Assembly (NCBI RefSeq): GCF_905171775.1
Contig: NC_053501.1
Coordinates: forward strand, 71,841,901 to 71,905,900
Source: Rana temporaria
Taxonomy: Eukaryota; Chordata; Amphibia; Anura; Ranidae
Direction of reading: 5' to 3'
Length of the DNA stretch: 64,000 nucleotides
Below the pieces are notes generated by a model, which saw nothing but the letters and a program-made list of their open reading frames with translations, was not told the origin of the DNA and did not search any database. Each line of letters begins with the position of its first letter. Positions within the stretch are counted from its first letter, which is position 1. This document shows, piece by piece, positions 19,953-30,421 of the stretch. The translations under genes and the position numbers were made by a program.

Positions 19953-20619
19953 AATGGGCCAGATCCACAAAGAACCGGCGTAACCTAAAAATTCCCATTT
20001 AAGTTACACTGCCTTAAAATTTCTACCTAAGTGCCCGATCCACAAAGCACTTACCTAGAAATTTTCGGCTGTGTAACTTAAATTCCGCCGGCGCAAGGTG
20101 TTCCTCTTCAAATGGGGGCGATTCCCATTTAAATTAGGCGCACTCCCGCACCGGCCGTACTGCGCATGCTCGTGACGTCATTTTCCCGACGTGCATAGCG
20201 CGAAATTACGTTACGCCGAGCTTTGTGGATCGCGACGGGTCAATAAAGTTGCGTCGGGAAAAAAAAAAGATACGGCGAAAAAATTTTTTTAAAACAAAAA
20301 AAAAAACGCGTCGCTGGACAGAAGGGTCTGCTTTTACAAGGTGTAAACCGTTTACACTTTGTAAAAGCAGCCCTAATTTTACGATTGCAAACTAAAACTT
20401 ACGGAGAAAAAACGAAGCTGAAAAGCTTTGTGGATCTCCGTAAGTGCTAATTTGCATACCCGAGGCGGCATTTCGACGCAAAATGCCCCCAGCGGCGGCT
20501 GCGGTACTGCATCCTAAGATCCGGCAGTGTAAGTCCCCTACACATGTCAGATAGAAACAGGGATACGCAGGCGGAACAGCAGATCCGCCTGCGTATCTCT
20601 TTTGAGGATCTGGCCCAAT
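19953..20619. mobile_element. Harbinger-type MITE, copy B, with AAT duplication
   Basis: Element 19956-20616 (661 bp): GGGCCAGATCCACAAAGA ... TTTTGAGGATCTGGCCC, flanked by AAT on both sides. Same family as 15940-16650, in inverse orientation. Long complementary internal arms; non-coding. Confidence 0.88.
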
Positions 20620-20777
20620 GTTTCCACGGTTGGCTGCCAAATATGTTTGCTGCAAGTTAAATCCTGTGTTGCACCTTGAAGTTTGCAGCCTGTTCTGTAA
20701 ATGTATCACATGTTTCTGCAGTGTAACCTTATATGCAGTTTCTAATGTTTGCTTTAGGCTAAATCCTCCATTATGTC

Positions 20778-21664
20778 TTAACTACTTCCCACCCGGCCAC
20801 TGCAGATATACGGCCGGGTGGGCACTCTCTCCTTCTGAGTGGACGTTTAAGAATGTGGTGCGATCCCGATGCACTTATGTCACCCGGACACGGCACATCT
20901 CAGATCGGCAGGGGGGCTTTGTGATTGGCCCACATGACGGCCCTGTCCAATAACAGCCGTCATGTGATGTAAACAGAGCCGGTTGCTAGGTGATCGGCTC
21001 TCCTCTCCTCACACAGAAGTCGTCGGTGAGGAGAGGAGGGTGGATTGCTGCAACTGGCTGGTGATCAGTGAGTATGATCTGTTTTTTTAAGCTTTTTACT
21101 CACTGATCACCAGTCTACAGTGTAAAACACAGAAAGTAACCAAACATGTCTCCAAAACACATGTCACCACACATGTCCCCACATAGTAAAAACATCTGCC
21201 CCCCACATCATGTCCCAATGATCATTTGCATACATATGCATACATATGTCTATGATCACCTGCACACATCTGTACATGATCATTTGCGTACATATGTCTG
21301 TGAACCAATTATTATACACTTAACAGAATTTTTTTTACCAAAAACATGTAGTAGAATACATTTTGGCTTAAATTTATGACCAAATTAGACTTTATTGGAT
21401 TTTTTTTTAAATAGAAAGACGAAAATATATTTTTTGTTCCAAATTTCCACTCTTTTTTCGCTTAGATCGCAAAAAATAAAAAACGGAGTAGTGAATAAAT
21501 ACCACCAAAAGAAAGCTCTATTTGTGTGAACAAAATGATAAAAATGTAATTTGGGTACAGTGTAGCATGACCGCGCAATTGTCATTGAAAATGCGAGAGT
21601 GCCGAAAGCTGAAAATTGGTCTGGGAAGGAAGGGGGCGAAAGTGCCCAGTATTGATGTGGTCAA
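20778..21664. mobile_element. TTAA-site DNA transposon (Kolobok/piggyBac-type MITE), copy 1
   Basis: Starts after TTAA (20778-20781) with CTACTTCCCACCCGGCC and ends GATGTGG before TCAA (21661-21664), a decayed TTAA. The inner AAAAGAAAGCTCTATTTGTG motif recurs in the elements at 39655, 57567 and 63062. Two inner hairpins are visible: CCACCCGGCC/GGCCGGGTGG and GCTTTTTACTCACTGATCACCAG with its inverse. Non-coding. Confidence 0.7.
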
Positions 21665-21713
21665 AGTTAGTAGCTAACTCCAGTGATCAAGCACTGCAAA
21701 GGTGCCACACAAA

Positions 21714-22045
21714 GGGCCTGATCCACAAAAACCCGGCGTAACTTAATTTTTCCCGTTTGAGTTACACCGCCGCAAAATCTCTACCTAAGTGCCCGATCCA
21801 CAAAGCACTTACCTAGAAATTTTGAGCGGTGTAACTTAAATCCGTCCGGCGCAAGGCGTTCCTAATCTAATGGGGCGAGTCCCATCTAAATTAGGCGCGC
21901 TCCCGCGCCGGACGTACTGCGCATGCTCCCGACGTTATTTTCCCGACGTGCTTTGCGCGGTTTTACGTTGCGCCTGGTTTTGAGAATCGCGACGGGCGTA
22001 AAAAAAAAAAAGAGTTGCGGCGGAATTAAAAAAAAAAAAAAAAAA
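21714..22045. mobile_element. Harbinger-type MITE, copy C, left half only
   Basis: Begins GGGCCTGATCCACAAAAACC and runs through TGCGCATGC and the A-rich middle, then stops at a poly-A run. The right half is missing; next comes the target of the large Harbinger element. Confidence 0.8.
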
Positions 22046-22047
22046 AT

Positions 22048-22129
22048 GTCCAGCAGTATTAGGTTATAAGAGTGTGTATAAGAGCAGAGGGACTATGATG
22101 GAAAAGATGGCAGTGACTAGAGAGTGTAA
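22048..22129. repeat. Left half of interrupted target sequence (copy at 29127-29284)
   Basis: 82 bases (GTCCAGCAGTATTAGG...GAGAGTGTAA) identical or nearly so to 29127-29208. The right half continues at 28423-28498 after the Harbinger element. Confidence 0.93.
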
Positions 22130-22550
22130 GTGGCCCAGATTCAGGTAGATTTGCCCATTACTTACACATGAGCTGCTCAGCTGAATTTCTCTGCGCTGGA
22201 GCAATTTTGCCAAATTGCCACCTGATTCAGGATTTGTTTGTTCAGTTAATTTGCTCCTGTTTAAGGCAAAGCTGAGGGCGCAAGGCCGTGCAAGTCAAAG
22301 TGGGTGTGCTCCTATGTAAATGAGGAATTTTCGGCTCAGCAGAGGTTTGCGCCGGGCGCGCGCATGCGCAGTTAGAGCGCTGCCGTCTGCGCATGCGTCA
22401 AACTGCGCCTAGCATAATTTCAGGGCAAATCCTGCTCAGCTGGTTGCACTGAGCAAATAAATAGGAGCAGACTTGCGCAGGTTCTTTGCTGAATTTCATC
22501 CTGCTTTTTCCTACCCCCCCGAGCAAGGAAATTCAGCCCATTTTCAAGAG

Positions 22551-25500
22551 ATGGCACCTCCCAAAGGGACAAAAAAATGGAAGGCCAACTTTGTGGCTGC
22601 GGAGATGGACATCTTAATTGCTGCACTCCAGCAACATAAAGAAGTTCTATATGGTGCCCAGCGGGCAAACACCACCGTTGCCCAAAGGAGGGCTATATAT
22701 GAAGCCATAGCCCTGGACATCAATGCCCTGGGTAATGAAGAGCGTACCTGGGATGACATCCAAAAAAAACTCAACGATATGAGGCGCAGGGTCCGGGATA
22801 AACTGGCTCTTATTAGAAAATATACCGGTGGCACGGGAGGTGGACCGCGCTGTAAGATCCGGCTCAATCATGAGGAGGAGCTTATTGCCCAAACTTTCGT
22901 ACAGGAGCAGGTGGAGGGACTTGAAGGGTACGACTCCACTGTTGGGAACTTGGGGACTGGTAAGTTATTTTTGTTTCATATCTGCTGTGCATCATGGGAG
23001 GGGGTAGAAGTGAACATATTTGTGGGTAGAAGTGAAGATGTAACTATTATTTTTGTTTCATATCTGCTGTGCATCATGGGAGGGGGTAGAAGTGAACATA
23101 TTTGTGGGTAGAAGTGAAGATGTAACTATTATTTTTGTTTCATATCTGCTGTGCATCATGGGAGGGGGTAGAAGTGAACATATTTGTGGGTAGAAGTGAA
23201 GATGTAACTATTATTTTTGTTTCATATCTGCTGTGCATCATGGGAGGGGGTAGAAGTGAACATATTTGTGGGTAGAAGTGAAGATGTGAAGAAAAGTGTA
23301 GCGCCAATATAACTCAACTCCACTTAGGTGAGGACCCAAAAGGAGGGAGATAATGTAAAATTGGAAATAATCCAAATGTGTACTTGACACCGTGAAGTGT
23401 GGTGACAATTAGTGTGATTAGAGATTATGTGAGATCCCAAAAAAATAAAATAAACTTATAAGATGGGAATATACACCTAAAAGACAAAACTGTCTGTGAG
23501 GCAAATGTTCCTGTGTGGATATTGATGTGAACCTCAGAGGATCAACATACACCTGTTGCCAATTAAGTCCTGTTAGGAACTTTGGAGAGAGATGTCAATA
23601 CACTCAATAGACACACACTAAAGCAATTAGCCTGCAAAAGCAGGTAGGCTATAGGTTCAAAACAAGTCCTTTTGGGAAAACATCTTAAATCATTTGGGAT
23701 GATTTCAAATCCACATAAATTATATATATAGTCCGTTCCCCTGTTGGGAATAATACATATATATGATCCTTTTGATTGTATAGATGTGATGTATATCCTC
23801 AGCAACACACTCCAATCAGACTTTTGCGAGAGAAAAATAACTGGGTACTCTTACCAGATCGCGGTGACCCACTACTCATCGTACGATGGGTGGGTCTCCA
23901 ATGCTTGTACGGGCCGATTGCCCTCTCTGGTCGCCCTTGCGATGTTGTTCTCTCAAGGCCTCTCCAACCTTATGCAGTCTCAGGATCGTGGTTGGTACAA
24001 GATTGTGCTCACAGTCAAAAGGATACAGGTGTTCTCCAAAAAAGGCAGGTGATGGAATCAGTAGTTGATCACAACAGAGTATGTGAAAAAACAAAAAAAG
24101 GGGCTCCACATAGTGTAAAAAAGTTACAGTTTTAATGAAAACTTCAAACTTGTGTCACTTAAAAGGTAAACACTCTGGATAAAAACAACACTTTGAACAG
24201 GATTTTCAAAAAATGTTCAGCAGTAAAATTCAGAAATCCAACAAAAATCAAATGAATCCAAAAAATCCAAAAAAAAAACATGCAGCAAACAAAAAAACTT
24301 TCCAATCCAATGAACGGACAGAAATATATCCACAGATAATGCAGGTGATGGCGGTATGACCTGTGTACCCTACCGGTTTCGTCGCTATAAGGACTTCTAC
24401 TGGGGTGTATACAGAGGTCTGTGCCATCCACTGCCAATATATAGCCTAATGTCCACCTGTCTGCAATCTTACCTTGTTCCACAGCTGATTCCGGCGTGCG
24501 TTCCAATTAGGCACCCATGTTTGGATTTGCTCTCCAAAGCCCGGAAGTAGTGGGGAGGGCCATTATTGCTAGTGGGCGTGTGTGCTGGAAATGTCTATTA
24601 GTTTCCAGTTGGACGCTGTCTTCATTCTCCACCCCTCGTTTATGCCCATTGGTATAGAGAGCGCTAAGCGTCATGACGTCACGCGCATGCGCACATCACC
24701 ACCATCATGGTGCCGCGCTTCCGCGTGTCACGAGGCAATTCAAGCCTCGTTTTCACGCCGCACTTCCGGGAGATATACCCATACAGCGCCGTGACGCGAC
24801 GCACACGCTCTCCATATGACAACGCCGTATGTCCGCGTGTCACGATGCGTTCCACGCCTCGTTTTCACGCTGTGCAAGCAGATTCCTGCATACAGGACAG
24901 CAGCATCTTGTGGGCAACTAGGGTTAGTGTTTCATTGAAGTCATTTGACAGCAAAAAACCATAGTATGGATATTCCACAGTTCCCTCTAATGGTCACCAA
25001 GAATAAATACATCCAGGTATTCTACATACATTGGGAGAGTGGAAACGTGGATCCCAAGGATTTAATTCCAGACAGGTGGATCAACATTGAGCAAAGGAAA
25101 TAATAATATATAACAATCATCTATATACATTTAAACCGGCCACATTGTATATTGTCCACTTAGAATTATAAAGGGAGTGTGTAATTGTCAGGCTTCTATA
25201 TGTACTGAGGCAACAAAAAACTTGTCCAAACCATTTCATGGGCAAACCAAGGGAAATATGACGCTAAGCCTGGTTGATGAAGGCGTTAACGTCCCATTAT
25301 GACCTCAGAAGTGAAGATGTGACTATTATTTTTGTTTCATATCTGCTGTGCATCATGGGAGGGGGTAGAAGTGAACATATTTGTGGGTAGAAGTGAAGAT
25401 GTAACTATTATTTTTGTTTCATATCTGCTGTGCATCATGGGAGGGGGTAGAAGTGAACATGTGAGCAGTGTGTTGCACCAGCAAAATATTTCGTTTTGGT

Positions 25501-26395
25501 GTCATCCACAGGTGGTGATGAGGAAGATGAAGCTGGGCCGTCTTTGGCTGCGGGTCGACCCAGCCCATCCATACCAGAGCCAGGGGTCCAGTCAGGCCCC
25601 ATGGACATTCTGTCTATGTTGGTCCAGGAGGAGATCCTACCGGGGCCAAGTATGGTGGAGGAAGTGGTATTGGAGGAGGATTCCTTTTTCCTCATCCAGG
25701 AGGACTCTGGCTCCCTCCAGGAGGATACCACCATCCCTGGGCAACCCACCACCCCCCCGCCCAGCACGTCATCCCCCTCCAGGGCAAGCCCCTCCATTGT
25801 GGACCCCTCCCCTTCTCCCTCTGTCCGTGCCCGAGCCTCTCCTCCCAGGAAGGCTCAGTCCAAAACGAGGCATTTATCCTCCAGCCTCCGTGACGGTCTG
25901 CTGGAGGAGCAGGCCCTGCAGACCCGCCATATAGGGGCCATGGTGGGAGAGGTGCGTCGTCTGGCGGACAGCATGGCATCCACCTCCACCTCTGTGCAGC
26001 ATGCCCTCACCCTGCATGCGGACCGGGACAAACATGTCTCACAGAGCCTGGGGGAAATAAATGGCAACTCCAAGGCCATAGTCACCTGCTTGGTGGCTCA
26101 GGAGACCACACCCACTTTATTAAGCAGGATGGCAGCTGCGGTGGAGGCCAATACCGCTGCTGTGCAGGCCAACACCGCTGCAGTGCGGGAGGAGGGGAGA
26201 ATGACCCGCCGGCATCAGCGGGATACCACCACCCGCCAAATGAGGATGTTGGCCCAGACCAACACCATCCTCGCCCGCCTGGCCAACGCCATGGAGGGCA
26301 TGCAGCCACCAGCTGCGAGGAGTGTGGAAGTAGGGGTTGATGCTCCTCCCCCCCTCAATCCCCACCCCATGCCTCCTCCGCACCATGGAGATTGA
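22551..26395 (+). CDS. Harbinger Myb/SANT-like DNA-binding protein, two exons
   Basis: Exon 1 22551-22959, exon 2 25512-26395; donor G/GTAAGT and acceptor CCACAG, phase 1. The joined frame is 430 codons without a stop. Residues 10-86 form a Myb/SANT-like three-helix domain (W10, then W68 in ERTWDDIQKKLNDMRRRV), with a GTGGGP loop after it. Exon 2 gives an acidic/proline-rich linker and a C-terminal Ala/Arg-rich helical part (VEANTAAVQANTAAV, then MRMLAQTNTILARLANAM) likely to be a coiled coil. In Harbinger elements this second protein binds the terminal repeats and brings the transposase to the nucleus and DNA. It is convergent with the transposase gene. The 2.55-kb intron is swollen by an 82-bp tandem array and a 2-kb insertion. 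The exon junction was chosen by frame and by the same phase-1 donor in the copy at 55508-55901. Confidence 0.82.
22965..23289. repeat. 82-bp tandem array in the intron, left part (4 copies)
   Basis: TTTGTTTCATATCTGCTGTG recurs at 82-bp steps (about 22971, 23053, 23135, 23217). Two more copies lie at 25307-25465 beyond an insertion. The array's GTAGAAGTGAAGATGT phrase forms the insertion's flanking duplication. Confidence 0.92.
23290..25306 (-). mobile_element. 2.0-kb insertion with 16-bp duplication (PLE-like, probable)
   Basis: Flanked by AGAAGTGAAGATGTGA at 23274-23289 and 25307-25322. Both flanks share the GTGA variant where the array has GTAAC, so this is a real duplication and not just array periodicity. 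One end has AGTGTAGCGCCAATATAAC, like the AGCGC-containing ends of the insertions at 31021 and 35377. It includes a CpG-rich part (24650-24900) in which a segment ending CCTCGTTTTCACGC occurs twice. No complete coding sequence. Class is inferred from end similarity and duplication length. Confidence 0.6.
25307..25470. repeat. 82-bp tandem array in the intron, right part (2 copies)
   Basis: Same unit and orientation as 22965-23289; runs up to about 45 bases before the exon 2 acceptor. Confidence 0.9.
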
Positions 26396-26783
26396 GGAGC
26401 CAGAGCCGGGGCACCCTTGGCCCAAAGAAAAAAACAAAAAAATAATATAATTTCAACATTTATTTTATGCACAGAATATTTTTTTTATTTTTTTTTGGAT
26501 ATATGCTCAGGATTTGAGCTTTTATATTTATTTGTAGTCCCTACACACGGTGAGGAGTGTATACTACAGTGTGACTGGTGTGTGAATGGGGGGGTGGCAC
26601 TCCTGCTGGAAAAGGGGTGTCACCCTCTGCCATGTGAAAGGTGTATGAATGGACAGCAACATAATTGGAGCCTTGACGCGGCGTTGCTGCTCCCTAATAC
26701 CATGGGGTATTGTTGGGTCTAATCCAATTTGGGGTGCATGTGTCGGGTGTGTGCTAGGGACTACAGTGGTGTGCATACATGCA

Positions 26784-27970
26784 TTATACTTGTGACAAGA
26801 TCAGGGTGTGTTTAATGTGCAAAGAGACGTTCCACAAGACCATTCCGGATTGCTCTTCCCTCAGAAGATCCGGTAGTGTTTCTTGGGGGGGGGGGTTGCG
26901 TGGTTCGGGGGTAAGGTCATTGCGTAGCTCAATGTGCATGCCCCTTCTCTCAGCAAAATTGTGGAGAATACTACATGCCCCGACGATATGGCACACAAAG
27001 TTGGGTGAATACAACAGGGTCCCCCCTGATTTAGCCAGACATCTGAATCGAGATTTAAGGATGCCAAATGTGCGCTCCACCACCGCACGGGTACGTGCAT
27101 GGGCTTCATTAAATCTTTCCTCTCCTGGTGTTTGAGGGTTACGAAATGGGGTCATCATGTGAGGTCCCAGGGCATATGCAGAGTCACCTGGAAGGGAAAA
27201 GACAGGAGGATGTTAGTCGTGCATGTGCCCCTTGTGATGTCTGCATCATGGGGGGGGGGCAGTCATACCTGACACCCATGTCACTCACCAATCAGCCAGC
27301 TGTCTCCATACATGTTCTGGTCAAACTCGGTTGGGATGGGGCTGTGTCGGTAAATAAAACTGTCATGGCTTTACCCTGGGTGTTTGGCACGGACATGCCA
27401 TATGAGGCCATGTGCATCCACTATCATCTGCACATCTATCGAATGCCAATGTTTCCTGTTGCAGTAGATATGCTCGAGGAGTCGGGGGGGGCGTAGTGCC
27501 ACATGGGTACAATCTATTGCACCCACAGTGTGTGGAAATCTGGCTATTGCATAAAAATCACTGATTGCCTTCTGCCGCAGGTCAGCCGTGGTTGGTTTGA
27601 TAAATTGTGTGCCCATTCGTCTGAGTATTGCAGGGATCACTTGGTGCACACACCTGCTCATGCTGGATTGGGACATCCCCGCCACCACTCCACCTGTGCG
27701 CTGAAATGAGCCACTTGCCAAAAAATGAAGGGTTGCGACTACCTTCACCAGTGGCTGCACTGCCTGTCCCCGATGGGTCGGGCTGCTGATGTCATCCTGC
27801 AGGATTGTTACCAACTCAAGGATGACTTCAGGGCTGAAGCGAAACATGCGATACACCTCATTATCAAGCATCTGAAAAAGGTTGTATCGCCCTCTGTAAA
27901 TCCTCTCCCGTGCCCTCCTACGAGTCGGCTCAGTCAATAGAATATCAAGAACCATAGCTGCCCCTGGCAT
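26784..27970 (-). pseudogene. Harbinger DDE transposase (HARBI1-like), two exons, one stop codon
   Basis: Exon 1 27970-27289 and exon 2 27187-26784 join in phase 1 (donor G/GTGAGT, acceptor CCTTCCAG) to 361 codons. A helix-turn-helix-like part (VAGMSQSSMSRCVHQV, about residues 95-110) precedes the DDE core: D153 in GAIDCTHVALRP, D229 in GDSAY, E265 in VVERTFGILK. Spacing D229-X35-E265 is as in HARBI1 nucleases, followed by SPNFVCHIVGACSILHNF. Codon 200 is TAA (27373-27371) in HPG-stop-SHDS, where the second copy (60077-61204) has a Ser codon, so only the first catalytic Asp is kept upstream of the break. Upstream TTTTCAG/GACC is like an acceptor, so another 5' exon is possible. Family role: cut-and-paste excision of the element with its Myb-like partner. 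Confidence 0.9.
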
Positions 27971-28422
27971 GTTGGTGCACAGATGTGAGGTCCTGAAAAT
28001 GTGGGTGCTCTGCTTGTTCAGCTCGTCTGTCTAGGTGCTGCTGAAGTTGCGCGCTCCTTCAGATGACATTTGGCCATCTTTTGCTAACTTGCCCCTGCTT
28101 TTAGCAGGAGCAAGTTTGCCCGGGGAAAAAAGCTTGCGCGCTTCCAGCGCAAGATGCGCATTACACACGCATGTTTCTGAATCATCGGCAGTACCTAATT
28201 TGCATATTCGCTGAGGGAATTCCATGAAGGCGCAACTTACACCCCGCGCAAAATTGCGCGAAAATTGCTCCGGAGCAGCTAGGCTGCGTGCGCGGGAAAA
28301 TGGCCGCAAAACAGGCTTAACTGGTTTACTGAATCAGCCGCAAATTTGCATGGGAGCAAATCAGTACTTGCGCGGCGCAAATCACACTTGCTCCCGCGCA
28401 AGTGCTTCTTGAATCTGGGCCA

Positions 28423-28498
28423 ATGACTATAAAAAAAAAAGAGGAAAAAGAAACAGCAAAAATAGTAGTTACGCCTACCATCCACGGTAATGGATACG
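28423..28498. repeat. Right half of interrupted target sequence
   Basis: 76 bases (ATGACTATAAAA...GGATACG) matching 29209-29284 with about one change (TTACGCC/TTATGCC). Together with 22048-22129 it rebuilds the sequence at 29127-29284. Confidence 0.93.
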
Positions 28499-29126
28499 TA
28501 TTTCCGAATTTCGGAAATTCGGATTTTCAGAAATACGAACATTTTTCGTTTTTTTTTATTTTAAAAATCCAGAATTTTAGAAATTTCGAATTTTTCATTT
28601 TTTCTTTTCGAATTTTTCAATTTTAGAAATTTCGAATTTTTCATTTTTTTTATTTTTAATTTTCTAATTTTTAATTTTCGATTTTCAGAATGTTGAATTT
28701 TCGAATTTTTCATTTTCAAATTTCGCATTTTTCAATTTTTGAAATATCGAATTTTCAATTTCAAATTTTCAAATTTTTCATTTTCAAATTTTTCAATTTC
28801 GAATTTTCGAATTTTTCAATTTCGAATTTTTAAATTTTTCAATTTTTCAATTTCCGAATTTCGGAAATTCGGATTTTCGGAAATTCGGATTTTCGGAAAT
28901 TCGGATATTTTTCTTTTTTTTTTTTAATTTAGACATTTCGAAATTTCGAACTTTTATTTTCGAATATTTCAATTTTAGAAATTTCGAATTTTTCATTTTT
29001 TTTTTATTTTCGATTTTTCATTTTCAAATTTCGAATTTTCGATTTTTTCGAATTTTTCAATTTCGAATTTTCGAATTTTTCAATTTCAAATTTTCGATTT
29101 TTCAATTTCAAATTTTCGAATTAGTA
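28499..29126. repeat. AT-rich TTTCGAA/AATTTTC low-complexity array
   Basis: About 630 bases built from CGAATTTTTCAATTTCGAAT-like words with many local palindromes (TTCGAA, AATTTCGGAAATT). No unit length is fixed. The Phe/Ser-rich open frames here are by-products. Confidence 0.9.
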
Positions 29127-29284
29127 GTCCAGCAGTATTAGGTTATAAGAGTGTGTATAAGAGCAGAGGGACTATGATGGAAAAGATGGCAGTGACTAGA
29201 GAGTGTAAATGACTATAAAAAAAAAAGAGGAAAAAGAAACAGCAAAAATAGTAGTTATGCCTACCATCCACGGTAATGGATACG
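29127..29284. repeat. Uninterrupted ('empty site') copy of the Harbinger target
   Basis: 158 contiguous bases equal to the left (22048-22129) plus right (28423-28498) flanks of the Harbinger element. This shows the segment was duplicated, directly oriented, independently of the insertion. Confidence 0.93.
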
Positions 29285-30421
29285 GTTCAATATTGAACTT
29301 GGTAGAAGATACTGATTACAGTAAGTAAAATAAACTTTTGTCATGCGGTCCTGGTGGTAAAGGCAGCTGGGAATCTATCTGGTGAGAAGATGATTCCACA
29401 AAGATAATTAATTGATAGGTCTTATAAAAAGGACTCATAAAATTAGCAATAAAGGTCAGTAATAAGAATAATTAGTAGATAAGTATATAAATACCGTACG
29501 TCGTGATACATACCCAAAAGAAAGCCAACAAGTAGGTACATTGGTCAGATTGTTTAATCAATAAGGATATTAGAAGCAGCAAAGCAGACGTGTTCAAATA
29601 AGAGGGACAAATATCCCATACTGTAGGATTCAGAAAATGAATTCTGAAATATATAAGGACCAAGAAGCACTATATGGGCTGCATAGGGGATAGCATCTGT
29701 ATAAAGCAGAAAGCAAACAAGAGACCAAAATTACCAGTGAGCCCAATGGAAGGAATTAAATCCAGTCATCAAGTATATGGGTAAGGGTTAAATAAAACAA
29801 AAAGGATACCCACCAGCAGGACCGTGAAGCCAATGACACCATTTGTGTGGGAGAGCACCTCTGACTTGCTGGACCACACACCCCAATATAAATGTGCGTC
29901 TCCTAGTCACGTGTGCGGTCGGGACTTCCGCATCACATGACCCGGCCGGGATCCTGGTGACCCAATCAAAACGCCCCAAGCTCGGCGAGCATCAAATGAC
30001 GCTGAGCCGTGGGCGGGCATAAGAGCGGCGTCGCCATGGAGGGAAGGAAGGAGGGGGAGTGCCCACCAATAAGGGACGGTGGGGCGTGTCCAACTCCGCA
30101 GCACAAGTCCGATGGAAGGGACCTCTGGCTGAGGAGAAGGAACAAAACCTCCCTCCTTTTAACCCCTAAGCCACAGTGTGCAGGAATGCTCACTGTGGCT
30201 ACCCGACCGTACAAATCCTGACATGGACCCCAATATGCACGCCAATCCCCGGGGACATTGGGCAACCAATAGTCACATGCAAGAAAGGGGAAGAAAAAAG
30301 GAAAATGTGTACAGGACAGAGAGCTCAGTGTTTCTAGATGATAATACCACCTAGCAGTATAGTACTTAGATGCATGAAAAGATGGGAGGAGAGGCCCAAC
30401 CACAACCAATAAAATAATAAA
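29285..30421 (-). other. 3' side of Penelope-like element or flanking DNA
   Basis: Lies just after the GIY-YIG frame's stop on the minus strand. No coding sequence. GC-rich with CpG at 29900-30100. In PLEs the 3' untranslated part or terminal repeat lies here, but no second terminal copy was identified. Confidence 0.45.

Larger units (their letters stand above)
22132..28421. mobile_element. Two-gene Harbinger transposon, 6.3 kb
   Basis: Ends GGCCCAGATTCAGG (22132) and, inverted, GGCCCAGATTCAAG (28421). It contains a Myb/SANT-like gene on plus (22551-26395) and a DDE transposase on minus (26784-27970), convergent, the classical Harbinger pair. The first gene's intron has an 82-bp tandem array and a 2-kb insertion. 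Comparison with the uninterrupted copy of the target at 29127-29284 fixes both borders. The 3-bp duplication was probably TAA; the right copy has lost a base. Confidence 0.92.

Noticed and set aside
28402..28927. Phe/Asn/Ser-rich frames
   Set aside because: Translation of the AT-rich TTTCGAA array.
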